Shown here: positions 35,289 to 43,523 of the stretch, piece by piece
Numbering within the stretch: position 1 is the stretch's first letter
How the letters are laid out: each line of letters begins with the position of its first letter
Origin: Alicyclobacillus sp. SO9
GTDB lineage: Bacteria; Bacillota; Bacilli; Alicyclobacillales; Alicyclobacillaceae
Reading direction: 5' to 3'
DNA: 64,000 nt
Assembly (NCBI RefSeq): GCF_016406125.1
Contig: NZ_CP066339.1
Span: forward strand, 1,984,001 to 2,048,000
Notes under the pieces: model-generated
The model's input: only the letters and a program-made list of their open reading frames with translations
Told to the model about the DNA's origin: nothing
Database searches by the model: none
Translations under genes and position numbers: made by a program

Positions 35289-36350
35289 ATGAAACCTTTA
35301 AACGTCGCGGTTATCGGTGCGGGTTCTATTTCAGACCTACACCTCAAGTCTTATCAAAAAAACCAGCAAGCCGCTATCGTAGCCATTTGCGACATAAATG
35401 AGGGTCGAGCTCGCGCCAAGGCTGCAGAATACGGCATCGAACGTGTCTATACAGACTATCACAAGTTGTTGGAGGACAGAGAAGTAGAGTCTGTAAGCAT
35501 TTGCACGTGGAATAACTTGCATGCTCAGATTGCGATGGATGCATTAAGGTCTGGGAAAAATGTCCTAGTTGAAAAGCCTTTGTCCCGGACGCTGGAAGAA
35601 GCTTTGCAGTTACAACAAATTGTAAAGGAAACCGGAGGACTGCTGCAGGTTGGCTTCGTTCGCAGGTATGCTTCGAACACAGAAATTCTAAATCGATTTA
35701 TTCAGGCGGGTGAACTAGGAGAAATCTATTACTCCCGCGTCTCTTGTCTGAGACGGCTTGGCAACCCTGGCGGGTGGTTCGCAGATGTTGAACGTTCCGG
35801 CGGTGGTCCGCTGATTGACCTTGGCGTTCACATCATAGATATCGCTTGGTATTTAATGGGGAGACCCAAGGTTAAATCGATTAGCGGCAACACATATTTG
35901 AAACTAGGCAACCGAAGCAACATTCAGAACTTGTCTTTTTATCAAGCATCTGATTATGACACAAGTAGAAATACAGTCGAGGATTTTGCCAATGCCCTTA
36001 TTCGTTTCGAAAATGGTGCGTCTATGACAGTGGACGTAAGCTACACTCTGCATGCGAAGGAAGACGAGCTGATTGTGAAGTTATATGGAGAAAAAGGCGG
36101 AGCTGAAATTGAGCCGGAGTTAGCTATTGTTTCAGAAAAATACGACACAATTTTGAACGTAACACCACAAGTAGATAACCGGGGACTTGATTTTGTCGAA
36201 GCATTTCAGAATGAAATTAATCACTTTGTTGGTTGCAGTCAGAATCATACAGAGTCCCGCAGTCCGGTGGATGACGGCGTTGAAATCATGAAAATGTTAG
36301 TGGGTATCTATGAATCAGCTCAAAAGGGGACAGAAATTTATTTTGATTAA
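35289..36350 (+). CDS. Gfo/Idh/MocA-family sugar dehydrogenase (second of a tandem pair)
   Basis: The 353-residue protein is taken from ATG 35289, which has AAAGGG about eight bases upstream; GTG 35280 is an alternative. It shows the Rossmann loop VAVIGAGSISDLHLKS, the lysine motif VLVEKPLSRTLE near residue 95 and SGGGPLIDLGVHIIDIAWYL. It closely parallels the product of 33322 in length and motif order, indicating a duplication followed by insertion or retention of the isomerase gene between them. It is followed by an MDR dehydrogenase gene; Gfo/Idh and MDR domains occur fused in some bacterial two-domain oxidoreductases. Confidence 0.87.
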   Translation: MKPLNVAVIGAGSISDLHLKSYQKNQQAAIVAICDINEGRARAKAAEYGIERVYTDYHKLLEDREVESVSICTWNNLHAQIAMDALRSGKNVLVEKPLSRTLEEALQLQQIVKETGGLLQVGFVRRYASNTEILNRFIQAGELGEIYYSRVSCLRRLGNPGGWFADVERSGGGPLIDLGVHIIDIAWYLMGRPKVKSISGNTYLKLGNRSNIQNLSFYQASDYDTSRNTVEDFANALIRFENGASMTVDVSYTLHAKEDELIVKLYGEKGGAEIEPELAIVSEKYDTILNVTPQVDNRGLDFVEAFQNEINHFVGCSQNHTESRSPVDDGVEIMKMLVGIYESAQKGTEIYFD

Positions 36351-36388
36351 ACTGTTGAGGGTTGTGTCTTGATAAATTGGGAGTGTTT

Positions 36389-37396
36389 GTGTTGAGACGA
36401 CTTGTCGCTGTGAATGGATTGGTAAAAATTGAAGTCTGCAGTGAACCGACTATGACTGAGCAAAGTGTTCTGATACAGACGCACTTTTCGGCCATTAGCC
36501 CTGGCACTGAGTATAAACTCATTGAGAGTTCACGGGAATCGCCTGTCCCTCTTGGTTACAGTGCAGCAGGTACTGTCCTGGCTGTCGGAAGCAAGGTCCT
36601 TGGCATCAAGGAGGGAGACAAGGTGGCTTGTTACGGAGGACCGTTTGTGACGCATTCGGAACGGCTGGTGGTTCCTCAAAACCTCTGTGTAAGGTTGCCA
36701 GACGATGTGTCGTTAAGTGATGCTGCCTTCGTCGGTTTGGGTGCCATTGCTGTCCACGGCGTACGAAGCCTGGGAATTCAATTTGGTGAAATTGTGGCAA
36801 TTTTCGGCTTGGGTTTGCTTGGCCAACTCTCCACACAACTTTGTCATGAAGCGAATTACCTTTCCATTGTTACCGATTTATCAGAAGTCAGGCGCGGTCG
36901 GTTACTGAATCACTACAGTACTGCAAGCGGTGTACAAGTGCTTGACAGCTCACATTTCAGTGCAGCCATAAGTGAGGCTTCCGGTGGCGGCGGTGCAGAT
37001 GCAGTCCTGATATGTGCTCACTCCCTTCAATCTGGACTCCTTGATGCTGCTTTAGAGGTTGTCCGATATCGCGGACGCGTGGTTATAGTAGGCAACATTC
37101 CTGTGGAGTGCTCACGAGAAAAAATGTTTCAGAAAGAAGTTGACGTCCAAGTTTCTCGAGCTGGTGGAATAGGAAGGTATGATGAGGGCTATGAAAACCG
37201 CGGAATAGACTTTCCAAGAAGTCTGGTTCGATGGACAGAAGGTAGAAATATGCAGGAAGTGATTCGCTTGCTGGCGTCTGGTCGACTCGACATCGATTCA
37301 CTTGTAACACACCGCATTGCGTTCAATGATGCTCCCAGCGCATATACGGAGATGAAGCAAGAGTCGGATTTTATGGCAGCAGTCCTATCGTACTAG
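36389..37396 (+). CDS. Medium-chain dehydrogenase/reductase, zinc ligands not apparent
   Basis: A roughly 335-residue protein of the MDR (alcohol dehydrogenase) fold. The GroES-like N-terminal domain shows SAISPGTEYKLIESS and VPLGYSAAGTVLAVG, then KVACYGGPFVTHSE, and the NAD(P)-binding domain has IFGLGLLGQL. The usual catalytic zinc motif CxD..GHE is absent (SPGTE, GYSAAG), so it resembles the zinc-free or threonine-dehydrogenase-like group often found beside, or fused to, Gfo/Idh proteins. The start is uncertain: GTG 36389 with GGGAG seven bases upstream is preferred, and TTG 36392 or 36362 are possible. It lies in the operon 38 bases after a Gfo/Idh gene. Confidence 0.78.
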   Translation: MLRRLVAVNGLVKIEVCSEPTMTEQSVLIQTHFSAISPGTEYKLIESSRESPVPLGYSAAGTVLAVGSKVLGIKEGDKVACYGGPFVTHSERLVVPQNLCVRLPDDVSLSDAAFVGLGAIAVHGVRSLGIQFGEIVAIFGLGLLGQLSTQLCHEANYLSIVTDLSEVRRGRLLNHYSTASGVQVLDSSHFSAAISEASGGGGADAVLICAHSLQSGLLDAALEVVRYRGRVVIVGNIPVECSREKMFQKEVDVQVSRAGGIGRYDEGYENRGIDFPRSLVRWTEGRNMQEVIRLLASGRLDIDSLVTHRIAFNDAPSAYTEMKQESDFMAAVLSY

Positions 37397-37437
37397 ACTA
37401 TTTTCAGGACAGACATCCATATTTGGAGGTGAAGCTG

Positions 37438-39471
37438 GTGGCCGAGTTGGTTGTGAATCCAGATTTCCGAGACCGGAAGGAAGGCGAGTCTACGGCAACC
37501 GGCTGGTTTGAAAAACCTGACCGGAATACGTTCGAATATGCGATTGAAGCAATTCAATTGGGCGGTGTAACCAGGAGCATCCAAAAGGTTATCGGATCTG
37601 GTCGCGGAGATGGATACATCTGGCAAAAAATTGACGTTACACCAGGGACCTATCGACTCAGCGGGACACTGAAAACACAGGGAGAAATTAGTTCCCAGTT
37701 AAGGCTCTTCTTTATGGATGAAAACGAGAAAATTATCCGTCGAGAAATATCACGAACGGTGCTCGGCAATAGTGACTGGGAGCGTATTTCAGTAGTGTGT
37801 GAATCCCCGCCTGAAGCCAAAAAAGCACTCCTGTTTGCCATCTCATACACAGTCTTTGAAGAAGCATCTTGCAGTTGGTCACACATTAGTCTTCAGCCAA
37901 TCACTGATTCGACTGACGAAACAACAGGGACAACAGGAAGTGAAGCCGCAGAATTAGAAGACGTTGGCGTTTCGAGACCGGGCGTTGTCTCGTCTACAGA
38001 TGAGGCCCCTGTTATTATCCCACGTCCACAAAGGATAAGCTGGGACACGTCGGTCGCATTTCGCCTCTCGCCGGCCGTTGTTATCGTACCAGAGGGAGAC
38101 ATGTTTCTTGAGGAGATACAGCGGGTCGCTGAGTACTTTAGCGTGTTTGTGAAGACCGAGCTTGGAATGGATATCAGGGTTGCGACATCGGACCAGGCAA
38201 CGGTATTAATGGAAACTATTTTGTTACGCATAGGCAGTCCGAGGGAACATCAGGGTGCAGATAAAGACACCCAGGAAATTCTGCGGACACGCGCTGAGTC
38301 CTATTGTTTGGAGATTGAGCGGAACAGGGTCACAATCACGGGACACGATGCTCGAGGACTCTTCTTTGGAGTTCAGAGCTTCATTCAAATCATCAACGGA
38401 TTGCAAAATTCATCGCAAAACGAATTGCAAACCACAGGCAAGACGGAGCAGTACTATCTTCCGGGATGTGTGATAGTTGACTACCCTGACCTTGAGTGGC
38501 GCGCTGTACATATCTTTATTGATTTTCTTTCACAAGACTTTACAAAAGCACTCATAGACAAAATTTTATGCCGCTATAAATTTAATGCACTTGTGATTGA
38601 GTGCTCGAGCGTTAAATGGGAATCCCATCCGGAAATCTGGCGGGAATCTGCTGTTGAAACCGATAAATTACGCGATCTCGTTGACTATGCAAAACGCCGT
38701 TTCATGGAAGTTATACCGCTGGTTCAGTCTTTAGGACACTGCCAGTGGCTGTTTGCCAATGGACAAAACGTCGATATTTGCGAGGACAGAGACAATCCAT
38801 ATGCCTACAATCCGCTCAATGACAGGTCGTACTCCGTAATGTTTGAAATCTACGATGAAGCCATTGAAGTATTTCGACCAAAGCTGTTTCATATTGGACA
38901 CGATGAAGTTCGCATGGTTGGAAGCTTCCCTAAATCTGCGCAAGGAAAAGAAAAGGGATTCGAATCATTGTTTGTACAGGATACAAATCGAATTTCTCAG
39001 CATTTAGAGAGCCGTGGTGTAAGACCAATGATGTGGGCGGATATTATTCAGGAACCGACGTTTCAACCATATCTCTCAAAGATAGATTCCTCTCTGTTTA
39101 TGGTGGATTGGCAATACACTCCTTTTCGAGCGTACCAAGGTATTGAATTCTTGCGAAATGAAGGATTTGATGTCATCGGGTCAGCCTGGCATAATCCGCA
39201 AAATATTTTTTACTTTACTAAACATGTAAAGGAAATCGATGGCTTAGGAATGCTTCAAACCACCTGGACGGGTCATTTTGGAAGTACGTGTGCGTTAGCG
39301 ACAGACATGAAACAATACATTGCACATCTTTACGCTGCCGAGATGAATTGGAATGTAGACGGCTATGGGTCTGTAGCTGCACTACCCTATGATTCGCAAA
39401 AACTCGTCAAGACTGCACTGGAGGAAAACACTGTGACCGGGGAAATTCCAGACTGGGGAAGGAATTGGTGA
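37438..39471 (+). CDS. Intracellular family GH20 beta-N-acetylhexosaminidase-like enzyme
   Basis: The 677-residue protein starts at GTG 37438 (GGAGGTG six bases upstream); it has no signal peptide. Residues 1-165 form a beta-sandwich resembling a carbohydrate-binding domain (TPGTYRLSGTLKTQGE). Residues 200-345 match the GH20b domain, starting at IPRPQRISWD. The TIM barrel (about 350-650) holds the catalytic Asp-Glu pair in FHIGHDEVRM near residue 485, the GH20 signature in which the aspartate orients the substrate's 2-acetamido group. Release of GlcNAc or GalNAc from imported oligosaccharides fits the nanE and nagB genes of the same operon. Confidence 0.85.
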   Translation: MAELVVNPDFRDRKEGESTATGWFEKPDRNTFEYAIEAIQLGGVTRSIQKVIGSGRGDGYIWQKIDVTPGTYRLSGTLKTQGEISSQLRLFFMDENEKIIRREISRTVLGNSDWERISVVCESPPEAKKALLFAISYTVFEEASCSWSHISLQPITDSTDETTGTTGSEAAELEDVGVSRPGVVSSTDEAPVIIPRPQRISWDTSVAFRLSPAVVIVPEGDMFLEEIQRVAEYFSVFVKTELGMDIRVATSDQATVLMETILLRIGSPREHQGADKDTQEILRTRAESYCLEIERNRVTITGHDARGLFFGVQSFIQIINGLQNSSQNELQTTGKTEQYYLPGCVIVDYPDLEWRAVHIFIDFLSQDFTKALIDKILCRYKFNALVIECSSVKWESHPEIWRESAVETDKLRDLVDYAKRRFMEVIPLVQSLGHCQWLFANGQNVDICEDRDNPYAYNPLNDRSYSVMFEIYDEAIEVFRPKLFHIGHDEVRMVGSFPKSAQGKEKGFESLFVQDTNRISQHLESRGVRPMMWADIIQEPTFQPYLSKIDSSLFMVDWQYTPFRAYQGIEFLRNEGFDVIGSAWHNPQNIFYFTKHVKEIDGLGMLQTTWTGHFGSTCALATDMKQYIAHLYAAEMNWNVDGYGSVAALPYDSQKLVKTALEENTVTGEIPDWGRNW

Positions 39472-39478
39472 TGCGGTG

Positions 39479-40588
39479 ATGAGCGATACTCCGAGCGTAC
39501 AAGTAGGGTGGAAAGCTATTTTGAGAAGGTGTGTAGGGCCGGTACGGACTTATTTTGATTCGATGCTGCGCGGCATGGGAACAGACGACACCCACTTATT
39601 TGATGAGGAATTAGGACAGAGGGCGAGTTGTTGTACGACAGGGCAAGCGGCTTGTTTGTATACATTAGACGCTATCCTTACAGGTGGCGACGGCAAAGAG
39701 ATTGCCGTTGACTTAATGAAGGATGTAGAACGTCGGCAACTTCCCTCCGGAGGCTTCAGTCAGCCCTATTACCGCAAAGCAGGAGAAAAGGAAGTTGTGG
39801 ATATTGCTGAGATTGGGGCTGTTGCCAATAGTCTCTATCACGTGTGGAGGCATACAGGAAGTGATATTCCCGCTATCATTTTGAAGCGAAGTGCGGACTA
39901 TTTGATAACTCAAAAGGTACCTCTGCACAGCGGTGCAGTCTACAAAAATCCAAATGCTGTCGATGATGTTCTGAACGGTGATATCTATGCAGCTCATACT
40001 TGGGCGCGTGCATTTCAGGTGACGAGGGACTCATCCTACGCTGAGGAAGCTAAGAAGACACTACACCATGTAGGAAATGCATTTAGTAGACACGAGAGCG
40101 GGTGGTGGCCTTACACTGAGACGTGGGCGGGCGAAATTGCCATGGGAAACAGTGTCAGTTATCAGGCCACAATTATAGCATTTGCGCACACATGCCTCGA
40201 AGTCATGCCGGCAGAAGTAACAACGCGGTGGATGCACATCATCAATGAAGCCACAGGTACCATTGCTCGGTGCCTGTCAGAACCACCGTCAGAGTTCGTA
40301 GAGGTTCCTTGGTGGTCCCGGGACTGGAAAAACACGTGGGAAATTTACCTCGCGTTGTGGCGTTCCAGAACGAGCAAAGGTCCATCGGACATTGTAAATC
40401 AGAGAATGAGAGAGGTAGTGCAGGATTTGGAACACGACGGAGTTCTGTGCTTTTCTCCGAAGATTCTGTCGGAAGATAGAACCCGGACACCGGTATCTAC
40501 GACGTTTCGCAAGACAGCCACTTTTGCAGGAATTTTATCCTATATGGCGCTTGACGAAGGTGTCGTACAGGGGGCGGACGTCTTATGA
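39479..40588 (+). CDS. Unknown protein, probable helical (alpha/alpha) toroid
   Basis: I do not recognise this 369-residue protein. It is rich in paired helices with repeated small-residue turns (GQAACLYTLDAIL, IAEIGAVANSLYHVW, AAHTWARAFQVT, SYQATIIAFAHTC), and RRQLPSGGFSQPYY resembles the Q/DGGF turns of alpha/alpha toroids such as terpene-cyclase-like or six-hairpin glycosidase folds. There is no signal peptide. Tryptophan-rich patches (SGWWPYTETWAGEI, EVPWWSRDWKNTW) could line a sugar-binding cavity. It starts seven bases after the GH20 gene and overlaps the next isomerase gene by four bases, so it is a firm part of the operon. Possible roles are glycosidase, lyase or epimerase. Confidence 0.7.
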   Translation: MSDTPSVQVGWKAILRRCVGPVRTYFDSMLRGMGTDDTHLFDEELGQRASCCTTGQAACLYTLDAILTGGDGKEIAVDLMKDVERRQLPSGGFSQPYYRKAGEKEVVDIAEIGAVANSLYHVWRHTGSDIPAIILKRSADYLITQKVPLHSGAVYKNPNAVDDVLNGDIYAAHTWARAFQVTRDSSYAEEAKKTLHHVGNAFSRHESGWWPYTETWAGEIAMGNSVSYQATIIAFAHTCLEVMPAEVTTRWMHIINEATGTIARCLSEPPSEFVEVPWWSRDWKNTWEIYLALWRSRTSKGPSDIVNQRMREVVQDLEHDGVLCFSPKILSEDRTRTPVSTTFRKTATFAGILSYMALDEGVVQGADVL

Positions 40589-41403
40589 AGAAGGGGGTGA
40601 ACCAATTTTCAATGCCTGAGCATTGGAGCTTGACAACCATTTTTGAAATGGTTAAAAATGCCGGGTTTGACGGGATTGAACTGAACCTTGGTGATTCAGG
40701 TGAACTGTCCTTAACTTCCAGCGACAGTCACATCGAATCCGCAGCAAGGGAAGCCGAAGCAGTTGGGGTTGACCTGCCAAGCGTTGCAACAGCATTGTTC
40801 TGGAAGTATAGTCTCACACACAACGAAGCCGGGATTCGAGACAAGGCTTATGGTATTGCAAAACGGCTGATTGACGTCGCGGTAATGATGAAAGTTTCAA
40901 CTGTTCTCATCGTTCCTGGTCTTGTCGATGCGGACACCCCTTACGATAAGGCATATGAAAGAGCAGTTGAACAATTGCAATCTATTGGAGAATACGCACG
41001 GCAACAAAACGTCCAGGTCGCGGTTGAAAACGTCTGGAACAGGTTCTTGCTTAGTCCATTGGAGATGCAACGGTTTCTTCGAGACATCGATAATCCATTT
41101 GTCGGCGTGTACTTCGATGTTGGAAATGTACTCGCGTATGGATTTCCTGAACACTGGATTGATATTTTAGGGAATAAAATATTTGCTGTTCATGTAAAAG
41201 ATTTCAAAAACGACATCGGTAATATTCGAGGCTTTACCACTTTGCTGCACGGTGACGTAGATTGGCATGCTGTCATTACAAAGCTTAAAGCCAGTGCTTA
41301 TGACCATTATCTGATGGCTGAGATCCCGCCGCACAAGTATCCTGAAAGATTTCTGCAGGAAATATCAACAGCACTGGATTTCATTATGGAGGTGGATAAT
41401 TGA
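40585..41403 (+). CDS. Sugar phosphate isomerase/epimerase family TIM-barrel protein
   Basis: The 272-residue barrel shows NAGFDGIELNLGDSG, VQVAVENVWNRFLLSP with the first metal-binding glutamate, GVYFDVGNVLAYGFP, IFAVHVKDFKND and HYLMAEIPPHKYP, a complete set of likely metal ligands. It overlaps the upstream unknown gene by four bases (ATGA) and the downstream Gfo/Idh gene by one, so all three are translationally coupled. It is the third isomerase/epimerase-plus-Gfo/Idh pairing of the window and differs in sequence from the ones at 14753 and 34441. Confidence 0.85.
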   Translation: MKKGVNQFSMPEHWSLTTIFEMVKNAGFDGIELNLGDSGELSLTSSDSHIESAAREAEAVGVDLPSVATALFWKYSLTHNEAGIRDKAYGIAKRLIDVAVMMKVSTVLIVPGLVDADTPYDKAYERAVEQLQSIGEYARQQNVQVAVENVWNRFLLSPLEMQRFLRDIDNPFVGVYFDVGNVLAYGFPEHWIDILGNKIFAVHVKDFKNDIGNIRGFTTLLHGDVDWHAVITKLKASAYDHYLMAEIPPHKYPERFLQEISTALDFIMEVDN

Positions 41404-42404
41404 TGGTAAATGTCGTGGTTGTTGGAGCAGGCACAATGGGAACTATGCATTCTACATCCTTCGCGAGGATGGAAGGTGTGCAAGTGGTCGGCATTGTCGA
41501 TATTCGGGCAGAATACGGTAACAAATTAGCGAGCAAAATCGGCACCCAGGCATTCCTGTCACTGAATGATGCATTGACGAGTCAGGAGGTTCATCTCGTT
41601 GATATCTGCGTCCCTACGTACCTGCATCGGCAATACGTAGAACAAGCAGCAGATGCAAACTGCCATGTCATTTGCGAAAAGCCGATTGCCCTGACACTAT
41701 CTGACGCCAACGCCATGATGGACGTCTGTGAACGGGCGGGCGTCAAATTTTTTGTCGGGCACGTTCTGCGGTTTTTCCCAGAATACCAAAAGTCACACCA
41801 ACTTGTTCAACAAGGAAGGGTGGGAGATGTCGGAATCGTGCAGGCCGGGCGCGGAGGTGCATTTCCAAATGGATGGCAAGATTGGTATGCCAGCATCGAA
41901 AAGAGTGGAACCCTAATTACTGATATGATGATTCATGACTTCGATTTTCTGCGCTGGTGCTTTGGAGAGGTGAAACGTGTTTACGCAAAGAGTAACTGGG
42001 GGCGTGACTTGAATAAAATCGACCATGCCTTTGTTACGCTGCGCTTCAAGAGTGGTGTCATTGCCAGCGTAGAGGGAACTTGGGCGTATCCTGACGGGTT
42101 TACCACCTCTCTGGAGATTGCAGGAAAGGGAGGTATCATCGCACGGCACAGTGACGAGGAAGCCCCGATTCATACATTCTTACGAGAGGACGGCACGAAT
42201 ACTGGAGGCGTCGCTGTTCCGGAGAGTCCACTGCTGAAGGGACCCTATTACTTAGAACTTGAGCATTTTATCGACTGTATTATTCATGACACAACACCTC
42301 TGGTTTCTCCCCATGATGCGTATAAAGCCCTGCAAATCAGTCTAAGTGCTCTTCAATCCATCCGTACAGGAATTCCAGTTTATATAGAGGAGGAGACTTT
42401 ATGA
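41403..42404 (+). CDS. Gfo/Idh/MocA-family sugar dehydrogenase
   Basis: A 333-residue protein starting at ATG 41403 within TGATG, behind GGAGGTGG. It has a Rossmann loop VVVGAGTMGTMHSTSF, lysine motif HVICEKPIALTLSDA near residue 92, and MMIHDFDFLRWCFG in the substrate domain, with aspartates where others have VHxxDL. It is coupled to the upstream isomerase gene and, by an ATGA overlap, to another Gfo/Idh gene downstream. Similar proteins include inositol 2-dehydrogenases, but the substrate is open. Confidence 0.86.
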   Translation: MVNVVVVGAGTMGTMHSTSFARMEGVQVVGIVDIRAEYGNKLASKIGTQAFLSLNDALTSQEVHLVDICVPTYLHRQYVEQAADANCHVICEKPIALTLSDANAMMDVCERAGVKFFVGHVLRFFPEYQKSHQLVQQGRVGDVGIVQAGRGGAFPNGWQDWYASIEKSGTLITDMMIHDFDFLRWCFGEVKRVYAKSNWGRDLNKIDHAFVTLRFKSGVIASVEGTWAYPDGFTTSLEIAGKGGIIARHSDEEAPIHTFLREDGTNTGGVAVPESPLLKGPYYLELEHFIDCIIHDTTPLVSPHDAYKALQISLSALQSIRTGIPVYIEEETL

Positions 42405-43384
42405 AAGTAGGGATCGTAAGTTTCGCACATCTTCATGCGTATACGTATGCCGATGCCTTGTTAAATATGGAAGATGTAGAACTATGTGCAATTTCTGATG
42501 GTAATGCCGCTCGCGGACGAGAGGCGGCCAAACGGTTTCGCACACGGTACTATGGGGATTATCACGAAATGCTGCAAGAGGACCTAGATGCGGTTGTCGT
42601 TTGTACAGAAAACTCAAGGCACGCTGAGGTGGTCATTGCAGCAGCAGAGGCAGGTAAACATGTGCTTTGTGAAAAGCCAATTGCCACCACGGTAGAAGAT
42701 GCCAAGCAAATGATTGAGGTTTGCGAACGAAACAACGTCATTTTGCAAATTGCCTTTCCAGTGCGTTTTTGCGCCCCAATTCAGAGACTGAAACAAATGA
42801 TTTTGGATGAGGACCTAGGTCGTATCATTGCAATTAAAGGTACAAATCGAGGTCAAAATCCAGGCGGCTGGTTCGTCGACAAGAATCTCTCTGGAGGCGG
42901 AGCTGTCATGGATCATACGGTTCACGTGATTGATTTGATGAGATGGTTTATGGGAAGTGAAGTCAGAGAAGTGTATGCCGAAGTCGACACAGTGTTTAAC
43001 GATATTCCCGTGGACGATTGCGGCATTCTGACGTTGGAGTTTGAGAATGGAGTATTTGCCTCTCACGACCCCAGTTGGTCCAGGGTGAAGTCGTATCCGA
43101 CGTGGGGAGATGTAACCCTCGAAGTCATTGGAACAAAAGGTGTAACCAAAGTAGATGCCTTTTCGCAACATGTTACTTTGTACAGTGACCTGGACAACCG
43201 AGTCTCTGAAGAATTTTGGGGGGATTCAATGGACATTGAACTGATAAGAGACTTTCTTTCCTGTATCAAGGAGCATCGCTCGCCAAGCATTACTGGTACA
43301 GATGGACTTAAGGCTTTAGAAGTAGCATTGGCTGCGTATCAGTCTGCAGAAACAAATCAACCTGTGAAACTAACTCACAGATAG
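42401..43384 (+). CDS. Gfo/Idh/MocA-family sugar dehydrogenase (last gene of the long operon)
   Basis: The 327-residue protein has an unusual N-terminus, MKVGIVSFAHLHAYTYADAL, in which the GxGxxG loop is replaced by a SFAHLHA stretch. The rest is standard: lysine motif HVLCEKPIATTVEDA near residue 92 and SGGGAVMDHTVHVIDLMRWF near 163-182. Proteins with this SFAHxHA type of start form a separate branch of the family. It overlaps the previous gene by four bases. A 139-base gap then leads to the LacI-family gene. Confidence 0.85.
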   Translation: MKVGIVSFAHLHAYTYADALLNMEDVELCAISDGNAARGREAAKRFRTRYYGDYHEMLQEDLDAVVVCTENSRHAEVVIAAAEAGKHVLCEKPIATTVEDAKQMIEVCERNNVILQIAFPVRFCAPIQRLKQMILDEDLGRIIAIKGTNRGQNPGGWFVDKNLSGGGAVMDHTVHVIDLMRWFMGSEVREVYAEVDTVFNDIPVDDCGILTLEFENGVFASHDPSWSRVKSYPTWGDVTLEVIGTKGVTKVDAFSQHVTLYSDLDNRVSEEFWGDSMDIELIRDFLSCIKEHRSPSITGTDGLKALEVALAAYQSAETNQPVKLTHR

Positions 43385-43455
43385 GAGAATTGAGGTTTTA
43401 AGGCTGCGAATTTTCACATTGTACGCCCCAGGTTCAAGCAATAGGGATAGGGGTC

Positions 43456-43508
43456 TTGACAAGGTGTATATCTAGGTATACGTTTAACAAGAAATATGAA
43501 ATCGATTA
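43456..43508 (+). promoter_or_regulatory. LacI-gene promoter with ATCGAT operator candidate
   Basis: TTGACA (43456-43461) is followed at a short distance by TATACG (43477-43482). GAAATCGATTAC (43498-43509) lies just downstream, 15 bases before the ATG, a position typical of an autoregulatory LacI-family operator. Its core matches the two boxes near 4030-4106. Confidence 0.45.
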
Positions 43509-43523
43509 CTTAGTGGTGAGAGA

